The notes: generated by a model from the letters alone, not told the origin. Shown: positions 44,091 to 53,780, counted from the first letter of the stretch. The stretch is DNA of 64,000 nucleotides from JACNKV01 sp964388155 (GCA_964388155.1 CAYLYH010000003.1:1-64000); one strand, 5' to 3'. Made by a program: numbers and translations.

Positions 44091-44849
44091 TCATGGGATG
44101 TGAATTTTAATTTGTTCTTCAAGGTATTGCTTTTCTTTTGCTAAGCGTTCCGGGTCTCCGCCTTTTTCTTCCAACACAGATAATACTTCTAACGCCTGAT
44201 GAAACAATCCTTGGTTTTTCAAGACAGAGACTAGAGTAAATGTTGCTAATTTTGGGCTGATCGACATCGGCTCTAAATGTTCATCAATAGACGGTGTTTC
44301 TGATACTTTTTTCTTTTTTCCCTTAGCCCCTGCCCGTTCTCTGCCCGTTCCCTGCCCGTTCCCTGCCCGTTCCCTGCCCGTTCCCTGCCCGTTCCGCAGG
44401 CGGGCGCAGGCGGGCGCAAGTGGGTCAGTCTTAACCTCAACCTCATTCTGTCCGATTAGTATTTCTAAGGTTTTCTTGGCTTGCCTGTGATTCGCGTCAA
44501 TTTTTAACACAGCTTCCCAGCTTTTTCGGATGGTGTTTTTTGCTCGACCTAACGCTTCCTGTACCTGTGCTAACAGCACAGTCCCCTGAAGGTGAATCAC
44601 TCCGCTTTTTTGTATTTTCTTCAGAGCGCGCTCCGCTTCAGTAATTTGTCCTTCTGCTAACGATGCGTTTGCAAAAACAAATAGCCCATCCACTTGGTTT
44701 GGGTGGTGTTTAAGTCCTATTTCACACACCTTCCTTGCGCGGGAGTGGTCTTCTTCAGTGAAATAAATGTCGGCTAATACCGGAAACAAAATTGTATCCA
44801 GGTGATCCGCAAAATACAATTCTAGTTCAGCTTTGTTGTGAATGTCCAT
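44091..44849 (-). CDS. TPR-like protein with in-frame repeat insertion
   Basis: 252 aa. Residues about 10-130 form TPR helices (ILFPVLADIYFTEEDHSRARKVCEIGL; LFVFANASLAEGQITEAERALK; LLAQVQEALGRAKNTIRKSW). Residues about 134-180 are Gly/Arg/Pro-rich (two copies of NGQGTGRERAG) and come from the repeat at 44326-44450. Residues about 195-252 return to helical TPR (ATFTLVSVLKNQGLFHQALEVLSVLEEKG). A protein-binding adaptor; no partner identified. It begins 3 bp after the B12-binding gene on the same strand. Confidence 0.82.
   Translation of the reverse strand: MDIHNKAELELYFADHLDTILFPVLADIYFTEEDHSRARKVCEIGLKHHPNQVDGLFVFANASLAEGQITEAERALKKIQKSGVIHLQGTVLLAQVQEALGRAKNTIRKSWEAVLKIDANHRQAKKTLEILIGQNEVEVKTDPLAPACARLRNGQGTGRERAGNGQGTGRERAGAKGKKKKVSETPSIDEHLEPMSISPKLATFTLVSVLKNQGLFHQALEVLSVLEEKGGDPERLAKEKQYLEEQIKIHIP
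44326..44450 (-). repeat. GC-rich repeat element inside the TPR gene with six 11-nt units
   Basis: Read on the minus strand it opens GAATGAGGTTGAGGTTAAG, then two 10-nt units (GCGCCCGCCT), then GCGGAACGGG and six tandem 11-nt units (plus strand CTGCCCGTTCC, 44330-44395). This is the same element as at 24841-24930 with more 11-nt units. Because 11 is not a multiple of 3, each unit gained or lost changes the reading frame; the current number keeps it open. Confidence 0.93.
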
Positions 44850-44852
44850 TTT

Positions 44853-45257
44853 TTATTCGCGGTGATCTTTCACCCAATTTTGAATGTAGTCGATGGTTTC
44901 TTGCACCGGTGTCCCGGGCCCAAACAGTTTTCCGACACCAAGTTTTTGGAGGTCTTTCATGTCTTTGTCCGGAATAATCCCGCCGCCGGTAAGTAGAATA
45001 TCATCTAATTCATGTTCTTTCATTAGTTTTATGACGTGCGAAAATATTGTATTATGTGCCCCGGATAAAATGGAAAGCGCAATAACGTCCACATCTTCTT
45101 GCAAGGCAGCGGAAACAATCATTTCCGGTGTTTGGCGTAACCCAAGATAAATTACTTCCATGCCCGCATCACGATAAGCCGCCGCCAAAACTTTAATTCC
45201 CCGGTCATGTCCGTCCAGCCCGGGTTTTGCCATCAAAATTCGTATCTTTCTATTCAT
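44853..45257 (-). CDS. Cobalamin-binding domain protein (methylmalonyl-CoA mutase C-terminal type)
   Basis: 134 aa consisting only of the B12 Rossmann domain: LMAKPGLDGHDRGIKVLA (DxHxxG, lower axial His), VIYLGLRQTPEMIVSAA, IALSILSGAHNT (SxL) and DDILLTGGGIIPDKD (GG). In mutases this module follows the substrate barrel. Here it is a stand-alone small subunit like those of split mutases. The partner large subunit is not in the window, so methylmalonyl-CoA or a related isomerisation is assumed. Confidence 0.88.
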   Translation of the reverse strand: MNRKIRILMAKPGLDGHDRGIKVLAAAYRDAGMEVIYLGLRQTPEMIVSAALQEDVDVIALSILSGAHNTIFSHVIKLMKEHELDDILLTGGGIIPDKDMKDLQKLGVGKLFGPGTPVQETIDYIQNWVKDHRE

Positions 45258-45362
45258 AAGTCTATCCTTTAAAATACTCGGTGAAAAATTACAACGAATG
45301 CCCGTAGAAAAATAGTGTGGATTTGTGTTGATTAAGACTATGTTAAGGCTTAGGATAATCTG

Positions 45363-45812
45363 TCATTTCCTTTTTTTACTATCCAACACAAAAGTCACCG
45401 GACCATCATTGACAAGATGAACCTTCATTACCGCTCCAAATTTTCCGGTTTTAACGTGGATATTATTTTCTCGTAATTTATGAATAAAATCAAGATAGAG
45501 GGCGTTGCCTTTCTGAGGAGAGGCGGCTCGAATAAAACTCGGGCGCCTGCCCTTGAGCCAATCTCCGCAAAGTGTAAATTGGCTTATAACGAGAATTTCT
45601 CCGGAAACATCTTTTATCGACAAATTCATTTTCCTCTTATCGTCGTTAAATATTCGGAATCCTGAAATTTTTTCAGCTAAAATACTGCTGTCTTTTTCGT
45701 CGTCAACGTCAATCACACCCAATAGAATAACGAGACCGTGCCCGATTTCACTTATTTGCTCACCGTTGATACGGACACTTCCTTCTGTTACTCGTTGTAA
45801 AACTGCAATCAT
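45363..45812 (-). CDS. dtd: D-aminoacyl-tRNA deacylase
   Basis: 149 aa, standard length. MIAVLQRVTEGSVRI start, the ISQFTLCGDWLKGRRPSF (SQFTL) active-site motif near residue 77 and NDGPVTFVLDS (NxGPVT) near the end. It hydrolyses D-amino acids (and Gly on tRNA-Ala) from tRNA to protect translation. Placed alone between spacer repeats (GGGTCCGCCCGAGGCGG near 45842). Confidence 0.94.
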   Translation of the reverse strand: MIAVLQRVTEGSVRINGEQISEIGHGLVILLGVIDVDDEKDSSILAEKISGFRIFNDDKRKMNLSIKDVSGEILVISQFTLCGDWLKGRRPSFIRAASPQKGNALYLDFIHKLRENNIHVKTGKFGAVMKVHLVNDGPVTFVLDSKKRK

Positions 45813-45972
45813 AGCGTTAGGGGTTGTTCGTTAGGGGTTAGGGGTCCGCCCGAGGCGGATAAATGTTTGGTGCTTAAATTTGTTTTGTTTTTCTAATCAA
45901 ATTAGTTGTAATCTACTAATCTTTTATGTCTCCCAGTCTGCATTCTTTGTCGGGCGGGGAGGCTGTCTCCTT

Positions 45973-48900
45973 CTATTGTCCGCTTCCGTCAACCCAAACA
46001 TTTTTCTTTCCAAAAATATTTCGAATCTCAGCGAAAAATTCTTTATCTGAAGTGACACGCACATTATGTGCCAGTACACGCTGACCTTTTCCTCCGTTTG
46101 GGATATGGAACACAATACTACACTCGCCTTTGTGTTTTTCAGCAATTGAAAAAAGTTGGTTAATTTCTTTCTCTGTGGTCTGAGTATTGTGCAGTCGAAT
46201 ATTAATTCTCTTTGAAAAATAAGTTCTGGCATTTTTTAACAACACAACTTCTTCCGCAATAAGTTTCAAATCGCTAAAATCCGTGCTGTCGGTTGGCTTT
46301 CCCGTCACAAAGATAATTTGGTCTTTCTCAATCAAGGATTTATACTTTGCAAACGTATCGCTGAACGCCAGTATTTCAACCTGTCCACCAAGGCAATCCA
46401 ACTTAAAAAAGGCCATTTGTTTTTTCTTGCGGTCAAAGTGATACCGGAGTTCACTGATCATCCCCCCAATCCTGACATTTTCTTCTTTGCTGACTTTTAA
46501 TTTTTCCGAAAAATCATAATTACTGAATTCTTCAAGGTCGTCAGCATATTTCAACAAAGGGTGACCTGACACGTAAATACCCAGAACTTCTTTTTCTTTA
46601 TCTAGTGATTCTTGTTCATCCCATGGGTTTGCATTTGGCAGTGTTGGTGTTTTTATGAGTTCATGATCGTGAGCGCTTTGTCCAAAAATATCCACTTGGT
46701 TTGTGTTTGATCCGTTTTGAATTTGCTGCCCGTATTTTATTGCATCATCAATGGATGCAAATTTTTCTGCTCGTGTTCCTTCCAGTGAGTCCATTGCCCC
46801 CGCTTTCACAAAGCTTTCAAGAACTTTCTTATTGACGGTACGTTGATCTACTCTCGAACACACTTCAAATATGGTATTGAATCTCCCGTCTTTTTCTCTG
46901 TTTTCTATGATTTTTTCAAGTGCTTTTGTTCCGATATTTTTAATGGCATTTAAACCGTAAGAAATTACCCGGTCATTAATCGGATGAAATTGTACATTCG
47001 ACACATTTATGTCCGGAGGATTCACTTCAATCTTCATTTTTCGACATTCGTTAATCAAAATCACAACGCGGTCGATGTTTGTCATTTCACTTGTGAGATT
47101 CGCGGACATAAATTCAGCTGGATAATGTGTTTTTAGCCAAGCGGTTTGATAGGCAACATAGGCATAAGCGGTGGAGTGGCTTTTGTTAAATCCATATTGT
47201 GCAAATTTATCGATTAAAGCAAAAATGTCTTTTGCTTTTTTTTCCTTAATTCCCCTTTTTACAGCTCCTTTAATAAATTTAACAGAAATTTCATCCATGA
47301 GCGTTTTAATCTTTTTCCCCATCGCTCGTCGCATAAGGTCAGCTTCTGCAAGTGAAAATCCTGCTATTTTGTTCGCAATTTGCATCACTTGCTCTTGATA
47401 AACAATAATACCGTACGTTTCTTGTAAAATTAATTTTAAATCCTTGTGAATATATTCAATCGCTTTTTTTCCGTTTTTCCTTGCAATAAATTTGTCAATG
47501 TTCTGCATAGGGCCCGGACGGTAAAGGGCGTTCATTGCAATCAGATCTTCGATTACCGTCGGGTTTAATTTTTTTAAAAATTCACGCATACCTGACGATT
47601 CAAACTGGAAAACACCAATCGTCTGTCCTTTTGCAAACAATTTATAGACGACCGAATCATCCATGGTTAATTCATCAATATTTACATTTATTCCACGATC
47701 CTTAAGAAGTCTAACAGCTTTGTCAATGACAGTGAGGTTCCGTAGCCCTAAAAAGTCCATCTTAAGAAGCCCAAGTTCTTCCAACCCCTTCATATCGTAT
47801 TGGCTGGTTCCGTCTCCCTGCTGAGATCGATAGAGTGGTACATAATTCGTCAAGTGCCCGGGCGCAATCACGACGCCGGCGGCATGAATGGAGGAATGTC
47901 GATTCATGCCCTCAAGGACTAAAGCATGCTCAATGAGTTCTTTATAGTCGCCATCCGCCATCTTTTTCAAGTCGGGATTTCGTTTCAGAGCATCTTTTAA
48001 GGTGATGTTTAACTCAGTTGGGACGGCTTTTGCAATTTTATCCACATCGCCGAAAGAATAACCCATAACACGTCCAACATCCCGAACAACTTGCTTGGCT
48101 TTCATTTTTCCAAACGTAATAATTTGTGTGACGGATCCTTCACCATATTGTTCTTTAATATAATCAATAACTTCACCTCTTCGCTCGATACAAAAATCGA
48201 TGTCAATATCCGGCATACTAATTCGTTCAGGATTTAAAAACCGCTCAAACAAAAGATTGTATTTTAACGGATCAATGTTTGTGATTCGAAGGGCGTAAGA
48301 CACAATACTCCCTGCAGCAGACCCCCTGCCCGGGCCAACGGGAATATACTTGTCTTTTGCGTACCGGATAAAATCTTCTGTAATAAGAAAATATCCTGCG
48401 AATCCCATCTTGCGTATTACATCAAGTTCATGATCCAGCCTGTCATTAATTTCAGGTGTTATTGTTTCATATCTGGTCCGGAGACCTTTTTCACACAAAT
48501 CCCGTAAATACGCATCGGGGTCTTTGGTTTGAGATTCCACCGGTATATTATATTTCGGCAAATGATATTCTCCCATAGAAATCTCAAAATCGATACTATC
48601 AGAAATACGTCGTGTGTTTTCAATGGCTTCCGGCGCATCTTTAAACAGCGTCTGCATTTCTTCTTGGGTTTTTAAATAAAACTCTGATGTAGAATATCTC
48701 AGGCGATTTGGATCATCCCGGTCTTTTCCGGTTCCAAGGCAAATAAGAATATCATGAGCCTCCGAATGTTCTTTTTTTGCGTAGTGAGTGTCATTGCTGG
48801 CGACAAGAGGTAGCCCGGTTTCTTTCGCCAAGATTATCATCCGTTCAATATTTGTTTTCTCTTCCGGAATTCCATGGTCTTGTATTTCAAGATAATACCG

Positions 48901-49422
48901 ATTAGGAAATATCTCCGCATACTCACGTGCTACGGCTTTGGCTCCCTCAAAATCATTTTGAAGAAGTTTTTGCGGAACCTCTCCCTTGAGACAGGCTGAC
49001 ATACAGATTAAACCTTCAGAATGATTTCGGAGCAGGTCTTTATCCACCCTGGGGCGATAATAAAACCCCTCTAAATAGCCATAGGTCACCAATTTCATTA
49101 AGTTATTGTATCCGGTTTCATTTTGAGCCAATAAGACCAGATGGTTATTTCCCCATCCACCTTCGGCTCGGGGTTTTTTATCAAAGCGACTGTTGACAGC
49201 GACATAGACTTCACATCCGATAATGGGTTTGATTCCCGCTTTTTTTGCTGCTTTGTAAAAAGGAAGAACGCTGAACATGTTTCCGTGCTCCGTCAACGCA
49301 ACAGCATCCATGCCCAAATCAACGACAGTCTGTACTAAAACATTGACAGTCTGAGCGCCATCCAGCAGACTGTAATCTGAATGATTATGCAGATGAACAA
49401 ATTTTGCGGGTTTTTTTGACAT
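45973..49422 (-). CDS. dnaE: DNA polymerase III alpha subunit
   Basis: 1149 aa, full-length DnaE1. The N-terminal PHP domain has HLHNHSDYSLLDG and ALTEHGNMFSVL. The catalytic Asp triad is in PDIDIDFCIERRGEVIDY near residue 405 and the later RKNGKK/IVYQEQVMQIANKIAGFS palm/finger blocks. The HhH region is near 850 and a C-terminal OB domain near 990 (ENVRIGGMISELRYHF). It replicates the chromosome. The long gene has no disruptions. It is followed after about 160 bp by dtd and preceded by the spacer before the UbiA-type gene. Confidence 0.97.
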   Translation of the reverse strand: MSKKPAKFVHLHNHSDYSLLDGAQTVNVLVQTVVDLGMDAVALTEHGNMFSVLPFYKAAKKAGIKPIIGCEVYVAVNSRFDKKPRAEGGWGNNHLVLLAQNETGYNNLMKLVTYGYLEGFYYRPRVDKDLLRNHSEGLICMSACLKGEVPQKLLQNDFEGAKAVAREYAEIFPNRYYLEIQDHGIPEEKTNIERMIILAKETGLPLVASNDTHYAKKEHSEAHDILICLGTGKDRDDPNRLRYSTSEFYLKTQEEMQTLFKDAPEAIENTRRISDSIDFEISMGEYHLPKYNIPVESQTKDPDAYLRDLCEKGLRTRYETITPEINDRLDHELDVIRKMGFAGYFLITEDFIRYAKDKYIPVGPGRGSAAGSIVSYALRITNIDPLKYNLLFERFLNPERISMPDIDIDFCIERRGEVIDYIKEQYGEGSVTQIITFGKMKAKQVVRDVGRVMGYSFGDVDKIAKAVPTELNITLKDALKRNPDLKKMADGDYKELIEHALVLEGMNRHSSIHAAGVVIAPGHLTNYVPLYRSQQGDGTSQYDMKGLEELGLLKMDFLGLRNLTVIDKAVRLLKDRGINVNIDELTMDDSVVYKLFAKGQTIGVFQFESSGMREFLKKLNPTVIEDLIAMNALYRPGPMQNIDKFIARKNGKKAIEYIHKDLKLILQETYGIIVYQEQVMQIANKIAGFSLAEADLMRRAMGKKIKTLMDEISVKFIKGAVKRGIKEKKAKDIFALIDKFAQYGFNKSHSTAYAYVAYQTAWLKTHYPAEFMSANLTSEMTNIDRVVILINECRKMKIEVNPPDINVSNVQFHPINDRVISYGLNAIKNIGTKALEKIIENREKDGRFNTIFEVCSRVDQRTVNKKVLESFVKAGAMDSLEGTRAEKFASIDDAIKYGQQIQNGSNTNQVDIFGQSAHDHELIKTPTLPNANPWDEQESLDKEKEVLGIYVSGHPLLKYADDLEEFSNYDFSEKLKVSKEENVRIGGMISELRYHFDRKKKQMAFFKLDCLGGQVEILAFSDTFAKYKSLIEKDQIIFVTGKPTDSTDFSDLKLIAEEVVLLKNARTYFSKRINIRLHNTQTTEKEINQLFSIAEKHKGECSIVFHIPNGGKGQRVLAHNVRVTSDKEFFAEIRNIFGKKNVWVDGSGQ

Positions 49423-49557
49423 GGGTTAAATGAGTATTTTTCGCATGAAAATGATGAATAATATTACACAAGAGTCACCAGATTGGTAACAACGAAATTG
49501 GGTTTTATTGGTGGTTTTTAAAACTATTTTCGACGTTAAAAAACTAATTATAATTTT

Positions 49558-50391
49558 TTAACCAAGGTATATTGCCAATACACCGGCAATGGTGCTTAAC
49601 TTCAATAGTTTCGTCGCAATCCCCGCATATCGATCAGAAGAGTCTTTAATAAACAATACTGTAATTATAACTAAAGGAATTTCCACACCTGCAATCACCG
49701 CAAGAAGATATAAACGGCCATATATTCCGAGCCACCACGGGTATAAGATACCAATCGCAATAAGAAAGGAAAGCCCAATCACCAATTTCTCTGCATTTTC
49801 TAAACCAAAAATGACGGGATATGTATTTAATCCGCTACGCGTATCTCCATCAATATCCTCAATATCTTTTACTAGTTCTCTTAAAAGCGTCAACCCAAAC
49901 GCCAACATGGCGGGAATAATCATTGGTTGCATATTTCCAAATGCTGCTCCGGAAAAAAGAAAGGTTAATCCTAAAATATACGCAATTACCGCATTTCCGA
50001 CCAGTGGCAGCTTCTTCAATTTAATGTTATATATAATCATAAGCGGTAATGTAACCACTATCGCAAGGACTGTTGCTTGCACTGGGAGAAAGAGGGCTGT
50101 AACTGATCCAGAAACACTCAATAGAACAGATAAAATCAATGCGGTTTTTCTCTGAACAAGATCGGTGCTTAGCGGACGATTTGGGTGGTTAATGCGATCG
50201 GCGTCAACATCAAGATAGTCATTCAATGCATTTGCCGCTGCGTTATACAGCACCACGGTCATAACCGCAAATAACAGTTCTGCTCTTTGGTGCAGTTCGT
50301 TCAAAATCGCACCGCTAACCCAAACTGCAAACGCCCCGGTGAGTAAATTTATCGGACGTAAAAGACGGATATGTGCAAAAAACTTTTTCAC
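49558..50391 (-). CDS. UbiA-family prenyltransferase (DGGGP-synthase-like)
   Basis: 277 aa with about eight TM helices. The first Asp-rich motif is NDYLDVDADRINHPNRPLS near residue 57 and the second DIEDIDGDTRSGLNTYPV near 178. This motif wording and length resemble the (S)-2,3-di-O-geranylgeranylglyceryl phosphate synthase-like branch rather than MenA or UbiA. It would attach an isoprenoid chain to a glycerol-phosphate or quinone-like head. It overlaps prmC by 4 bp. A function in ether lipids or in quinone/heme-a-like synthesis is undecided. Confidence 0.82.
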   Translation of the reverse strand: MKKFFAHIRLLRPINLLTGAFAVWVSGAILNELHQRAELLFAVMTVVLYNAAANALNDYLDVDADRINHPNRPLSTDLVQRKTALILSVLLSVSGSVTALFLPVQATVLAIVVTLPLMIIYNIKLKKLPLVGNAVIAYILGLTFLFSGAAFGNMQPMIIPAMLAFGLTLLRELVKDIEDIDGDTRSGLNTYPVIFGLENAEKLVIGLSFLIAIGILYPWWLGIYGRLYLLAVIAGVEIPLVIITVLFIKDSSDRYAGIATKLLKLSTIAGVLAIYLG

Positions 50392-51266
50392 GGGACTCTC
50401 ACCTTTATAACGCGCGGATCGCCGTTGTAGTCTTTGATAAGTGTTGTGTCTGTATAGTCTTTTTTCTTAAAGATTTTCATGACAGACTTTGGATGATCCC
50501 CCAATCCTACTTCCATCAAAATCCATCCTCCTGATTTACATAAACGCGAGCCAATTTTTGCCAGACGATGGTAAAACGTAAGCCCGTCTGCATCATCCGT
50601 CAATGCGATTTCCGGTTCAAAGTTACGAACATTTTCCATGACATTTTTTATTTCATCCGCCGGAATGTACGGTGGATTTGACACAATCAAATCTACTTTT
50701 TCCATTCGAACATCTTTCAAAATATCCATCTGAATAAATTGAACATTAGCGATTTCGAGTTTGTTTGCATTTTTTTTTGCCAGACAAACAACATCTTTAG
50801 AAATATCTATCCCTGTGACGGTTGACGTTGGCTTCTCTTTCGCAATCGCAAGGGCAACACATCCTGATCCTGTGCCAATATCCAAAATCTCTGGATCTTC
50901 GGTTGACGTAAGCACATCAAGCGCAACATCAACCAACCTCTCTGTTTCCGGGCGGGGGATAAGCACCGATGAGTTAACCATAAGAGGAAGTCCGTAAAAT
51001 TCCGCCGTACCCGTAATATATTGAAGAGGCTCTCTTTTTACGCGTCGCTGAACCCAACCGCGCAGGATTATTAGTTTTTGTTTTTCAATCGGTTCTTCAA
51101 ACCGCATATATAAATCAATCCGACGGCACTTCAATAATTCTCGAAGCAGCCACTCAATTTCGTTACGTGGTTTCTCAAACCCGCGGGATGAAAAGTACTT
51201 CTCTGCCCAGTGGATTAAATCAATGACCCGCCAGATTTTCCGGGTCGCTGGGGACGCTGACCGCAT
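50388..51266 (-). CDS. prmC: Release factor glutamine methyltransferase
   Basis: 292 aa. N-terminal helical domain, then a SAM fold with ILDIGTGSGCVALAIAKEKP near residue 123 and the NPPY catalytic motif (VSNPPYIPADE) near 190. It methylates the GGQ glutamine of RF1/RF2. prfA begins directly upstream (stop and start adjoin at 51266/51267), the classical prfA-prmC pair. Confidence 0.95.
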   Translation of the reverse strand: MRSASPATRKIWRVIDLIHWAEKYFSSRGFEKPRNEIEWLLRELLKCRRIDLYMRFEEPIEKQKLIILRGWVQRRVKREPLQYITGTAEFYGLPLMVNSSVLIPRPETERLVDVALDVLTSTEDPEILDIGTGSGCVALAIAKEKPTSTVTGIDISKDVVCLAKKNANKLEIANVQFIQMDILKDVRMEKVDLIVSNPPYIPADEIKNVMENVRNFEPEIALTDDADGLTFYHRLAKIGSRLCKSGGWILMEVGLGDHPKSVMKIFKKKDYTDTTLIKDYNGDPRVIKVRVP

Positions 51267-52328
51267 TTATTGAACTTTCAATTTCTCCTGTTGATCTGCC
51301 AATTGCAACTGTTCGGTGAGGTCGCTTAAATCACCATCCAGCATCGCCTCTAGTTGGTGAGTAGTATAATTAATTCTGTGGTCTGTAATTCTGCCTTGTG
51401 GAAAATTATAGGTCCGGATTTTTGCGGAACGATCTCCGGTAGAGACAAGGGACCTTCTCTTTTGTGCCCTTTCTTTTGCAATACGCTCTTGCTCAAGAGA
51501 AAGTAATCGAGAGCGCAATACTTTCATGGCGGCTGCTCGATTCTTGTGCTGCGAAGATTCATCCTGGCAGGTAACAACCAATCCGGTGGGAAGATGAGTA
51601 ATCCGTATGGCAGATTCTGTTTTATTTACATGCTGCCCTCCGGCGCCGCTTGCTCGATATGTGTCAATTTTGAGTTCTGTTTCTTTGACGTCCACATCGG
51701 CTGCTTTTGCTTCGGGCAATACGGCTACGGTTGCCGCAGACGTATGAAGCCGCCCGCTGGTTTCCGTTTTAGGCACTCGCTGAACACGATGGACACCACT
51801 CTCGTATTTTAAATGCCCGTAAACCCCTTCTCCTTTTACAGAAAAAATAACTTCTTTAAATCCGCCAAGACCGGTTTCGTTCAGGTTCATCACCGAACAT
51901 GTCCATCCGGTTCGTTCGGCATAACGTGTGTACATTCTATATAAATCTGATGCAAATAATGCGGCTTCTTCTCCGCCGGTTCCGGCACGTATTTCAACAA
52001 TGGTGTTTTTATCATCTGTCGGGTCACGGGGAAGCATTAACCTTTTTAAATGATCTTCTAACTCGGTTTTTTCTGATTCAAGTTCAGGGAGCTCTTCTTT
52101 AACTAAGGACTTGAGTTCTTCGTCATTTCCGCTTAGGATGGCTTGGTCTTCTTCAATCTGTTGTAACACGGACAGAAGTTGGTTTCCTTTTTCAACAATG
52201 GGTTCCAGGCGACGTCGTTCTTGTGCAATTTCCCGAACACTATTCTGATCCGCAAGAATCTCGGGGTCTGTCAATTGTAATGTGAGTTCTTCGAACTTTT
52301 CAAGAACATGGGTAACTTTATCCTTCAT
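51267..52328 (-). CDS. prfA: Peptide chain release factor 1
   Basis: 353 aa, standard. The GGQ loop is YRASGAGGQHVNKTESAIRI near residue 222 and the stop-codon reading tripeptide is P-K-T in RVQRVPKTETSGRLH near 182, the PxT form of RF1 rather than SPF of RF2. It releases peptides at UAA and UAG. Overlaps the DUF1385 gene by 4 bp upstream and adjoins prmC downstream, so the four-gene rpmE-DUF1385-prfA-prmC unit is compact. Confidence 0.96.
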   Translation of the reverse strand: MKDKVTHVLEKFEELTLQLTDPEILADQNSVREIAQERRRLEPIVEKGNQLLSVLQQIEEDQAILSGNDEELKSLVKEELPELESEKTELEDHLKRLMLPRDPTDDKNTIVEIRAGTGGEEAALFASDLYRMYTRYAERTGWTCSVMNLNETGLGGFKEVIFSVKGEGVYGHLKYESGVHRVQRVPKTETSGRLHTSAATVAVLPEAKAADVDVKETELKIDTYRASGAGGQHVNKTESAIRITHLPTGLVVTCQDESSQHKNRAAAMKVLRSRLLSLEQERIAKERAQKRRSLVSTGDRSAKIRTYNFPQGRITDHRINYTTHQLEAMLDGDLSDLTEQLQLADQQEKLKVQ

Positions 52329-53260
52329 CCGATTGCCTCCGCAGTATATTCTTGTCTGGCTATCTCTTCGTAACGTTCTCCAAATGCAGACTGTAATGAC
52401 GTAATTGCCACCTCTACCATGTCGTCATCCGGTTGTTTGGTTGTTATTTTTTGCAACCAAAGTCCCGGTTTCCGAAGTACCCGAAACAAAATACCCTCGT
52501 TTTTAGACGTGAGCTTAATAACTTCATATCCAACGCCCGCCACCAAAGGAATAAACGGCAAGTGCACACCAAGTCGAACGGCTAAACTCATGTTCCCGAC
52601 AGCGGCAATAACCAGTGTGTCAAGGATGGCAAAAACAAGTATCGCTGTTACCAAAACAATAAACATGAAGCTCGTGCCGCATCTTGGATGAGGTGTCGGG
52701 AAGTTTTGAGCGTTTTTTATATTGATGTCTTTTCCCGATTCAAAATTATAAACAACCTTGTGCTCTGCTCCGTGATATTGAAAAAGTCGCTTAACGTCTT
52801 TTAGCATTGAGATGATAAATAAGTAGAGCAGGAAAAAGGAGATTCTCATTGCTCCGGCAGCCACATTAAAAAGCAGTGCTTGTTTCCCTACGCCGAGCAC
52901 GTGAGTGGTAATCCAGTAGGGGGCAATCATAAATAAAACTATTGCTAACACAATAGCAAAACCCATAGACAGCCAGTCTGCAATTTTACTGGGTTCTTTT
53001 TCGGCTTCTTCCGGCATCGCAACGTCGGCGGACCATTGAAGTGTTTTCATACCCATTTTCATGGCTTCATACAGAGATGCCATCCCTCTGAAAATCGGTC
53101 GTTTCCAAAAGCGTGATTTTTCTGTCACGGATGTAAACTCGTGTCGCTGGAGTTTAATCTGTCCTTTGGGGTCTCGCACGGCGGTTGCATACGCCCCGGG
53201 AACACGCATCATAACGCCTTCAATTACAGCTTGCCCACCAACAAGGATTGACGGTTTCAT
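52325..53260 (-). CDS. DUF1385 family membrane protein
   Basis: About 311 aa using the ATG at 53260 (KPSILVGGQAVIEGVMM); the frame extends nine residues further. Family hallmarks are VGGQAVIEGVMMRVPG at the start, GAEHKVVYNFESG near residue 190 and TPHPRCGTSFMFIVL near 214, with about five TM helices (near 100-120, 135-160, 215-240, 250-270). The family is conserved next to rpmE and prfA in many bacteria; its function is unknown. Confidence 0.9.
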   Translation of the reverse strand: MKPSILVGGQAVIEGVMMRVPGAYATAVRDPKGQIKLQRHEFTSVTEKSRFWKRPIFRGMASLYEAMKMGMKTLQWSADVAMPEEAEKEPSKIADWLSMGFAIVLAIVLFMIAPYWITTHVLGVGKQALLFNVAAGAMRISFFLLYLFIISMLKDVKRLFQYHGAEHKVVYNFESGKDINIKNAQNFPTPHPRCGTSFMFIVLVTAILVFAILDTLVIAAVGNMSLAVRLGVHLPFIPLVAGVGYEVIKLTSKNEGILFRVLRKPGLWLQKITTKQPDDDMVEVAITSLQSAFGERYEEIARQEYTAEAIG

Positions 53261-53290
53261 CAAGGTTATAAGAATGGATTGCTTCATGGA

Positions 53291-53334
53291 TAAAAAAATG
53301 GCTTCAGTAGACGTGAAAAACGACTGAAGCCATT
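53291..53334 (-). terminator. Terminator after rpmE
   Basis: Stem AATGGCTTCAGT / ACTGAAGCCATT (53323-53334 and 53297-53308) followed on the minus strand by a run of seven Ts. It lies between the rpmE stop and the DUF1385 start, so rpmE may be mainly transcribed apart from the genes below it. Confidence 0.82.
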
Positions 53335-53351
53335 TAATGTTTTTATTCCGG

Positions 53352-53561
53352 TTATTGAGTGGCTTTTTTTCCGTATTTCCGTTGGAACTTTTCGATACGT
53401 CCGGCGGTATCTACCAGTTTTTGTTTCCCTGAGAAAAATGGGTGGCACTGGTTACAGATGTCTATCCGCTGGTCGCCCAGGGTACTATACACTTCAAATG
53501 TGTTTCCGCAAGCGCAGTGAACATGGCCTAATTTATATTCCGGATGGATTTTTTGTTTCAT
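53352..53561 (-). CDS. rpmE: Ribosomal protein bL31
   Basis: 69 aa. HPEYKLGHVHCACGNTFEV with Cys16/Cys18 and DICNQCHPFFSGKQKLVD with Cys37/Cys40 form the zinc ribbon of the zinc-containing bL31 type. The tail RIEKFQRKYGKK is typical. A large-subunit ribosomal protein. Confidence 0.96.
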   Translation of the reverse strand: MKQKIHPEYKLGHVHCACGNTFEVYSTLGDQRIDICNQCHPFFSGKQKLVDTAGRIEKFQRKYGKKATQ

Positions 53562-53780
53562 CCTGTTAACTCCTGTTATTCAATTTTTGTTTTATCAATC
53601 TGATAAATGAGGGTGAAATACAGCGTCACCCTCTTTCAGAGAGCAATAAATTTAATGATTTTTGACAATTATGTTGCTATATAATTTCAAATTCTTTCAA
53701 ATCCAAATTTTTCTTGTTTTTCCTTTGAAAAAGAATGCTTAGTCTTCACCCACTATTTTTAATGATAATAGGAGAATTTC

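Noticed and set aside
44330..44395. Tandem 11-nt units as a CRISPR array
   Set aside because: Units are contiguous without spacers and lie in a coding frame; no cas genes nearby.
53662..53685. TTGACA followed by TATAAT upstream of fabA
   Set aside because: The spacer is only 12 nt, too short for a sigma70 promoter.
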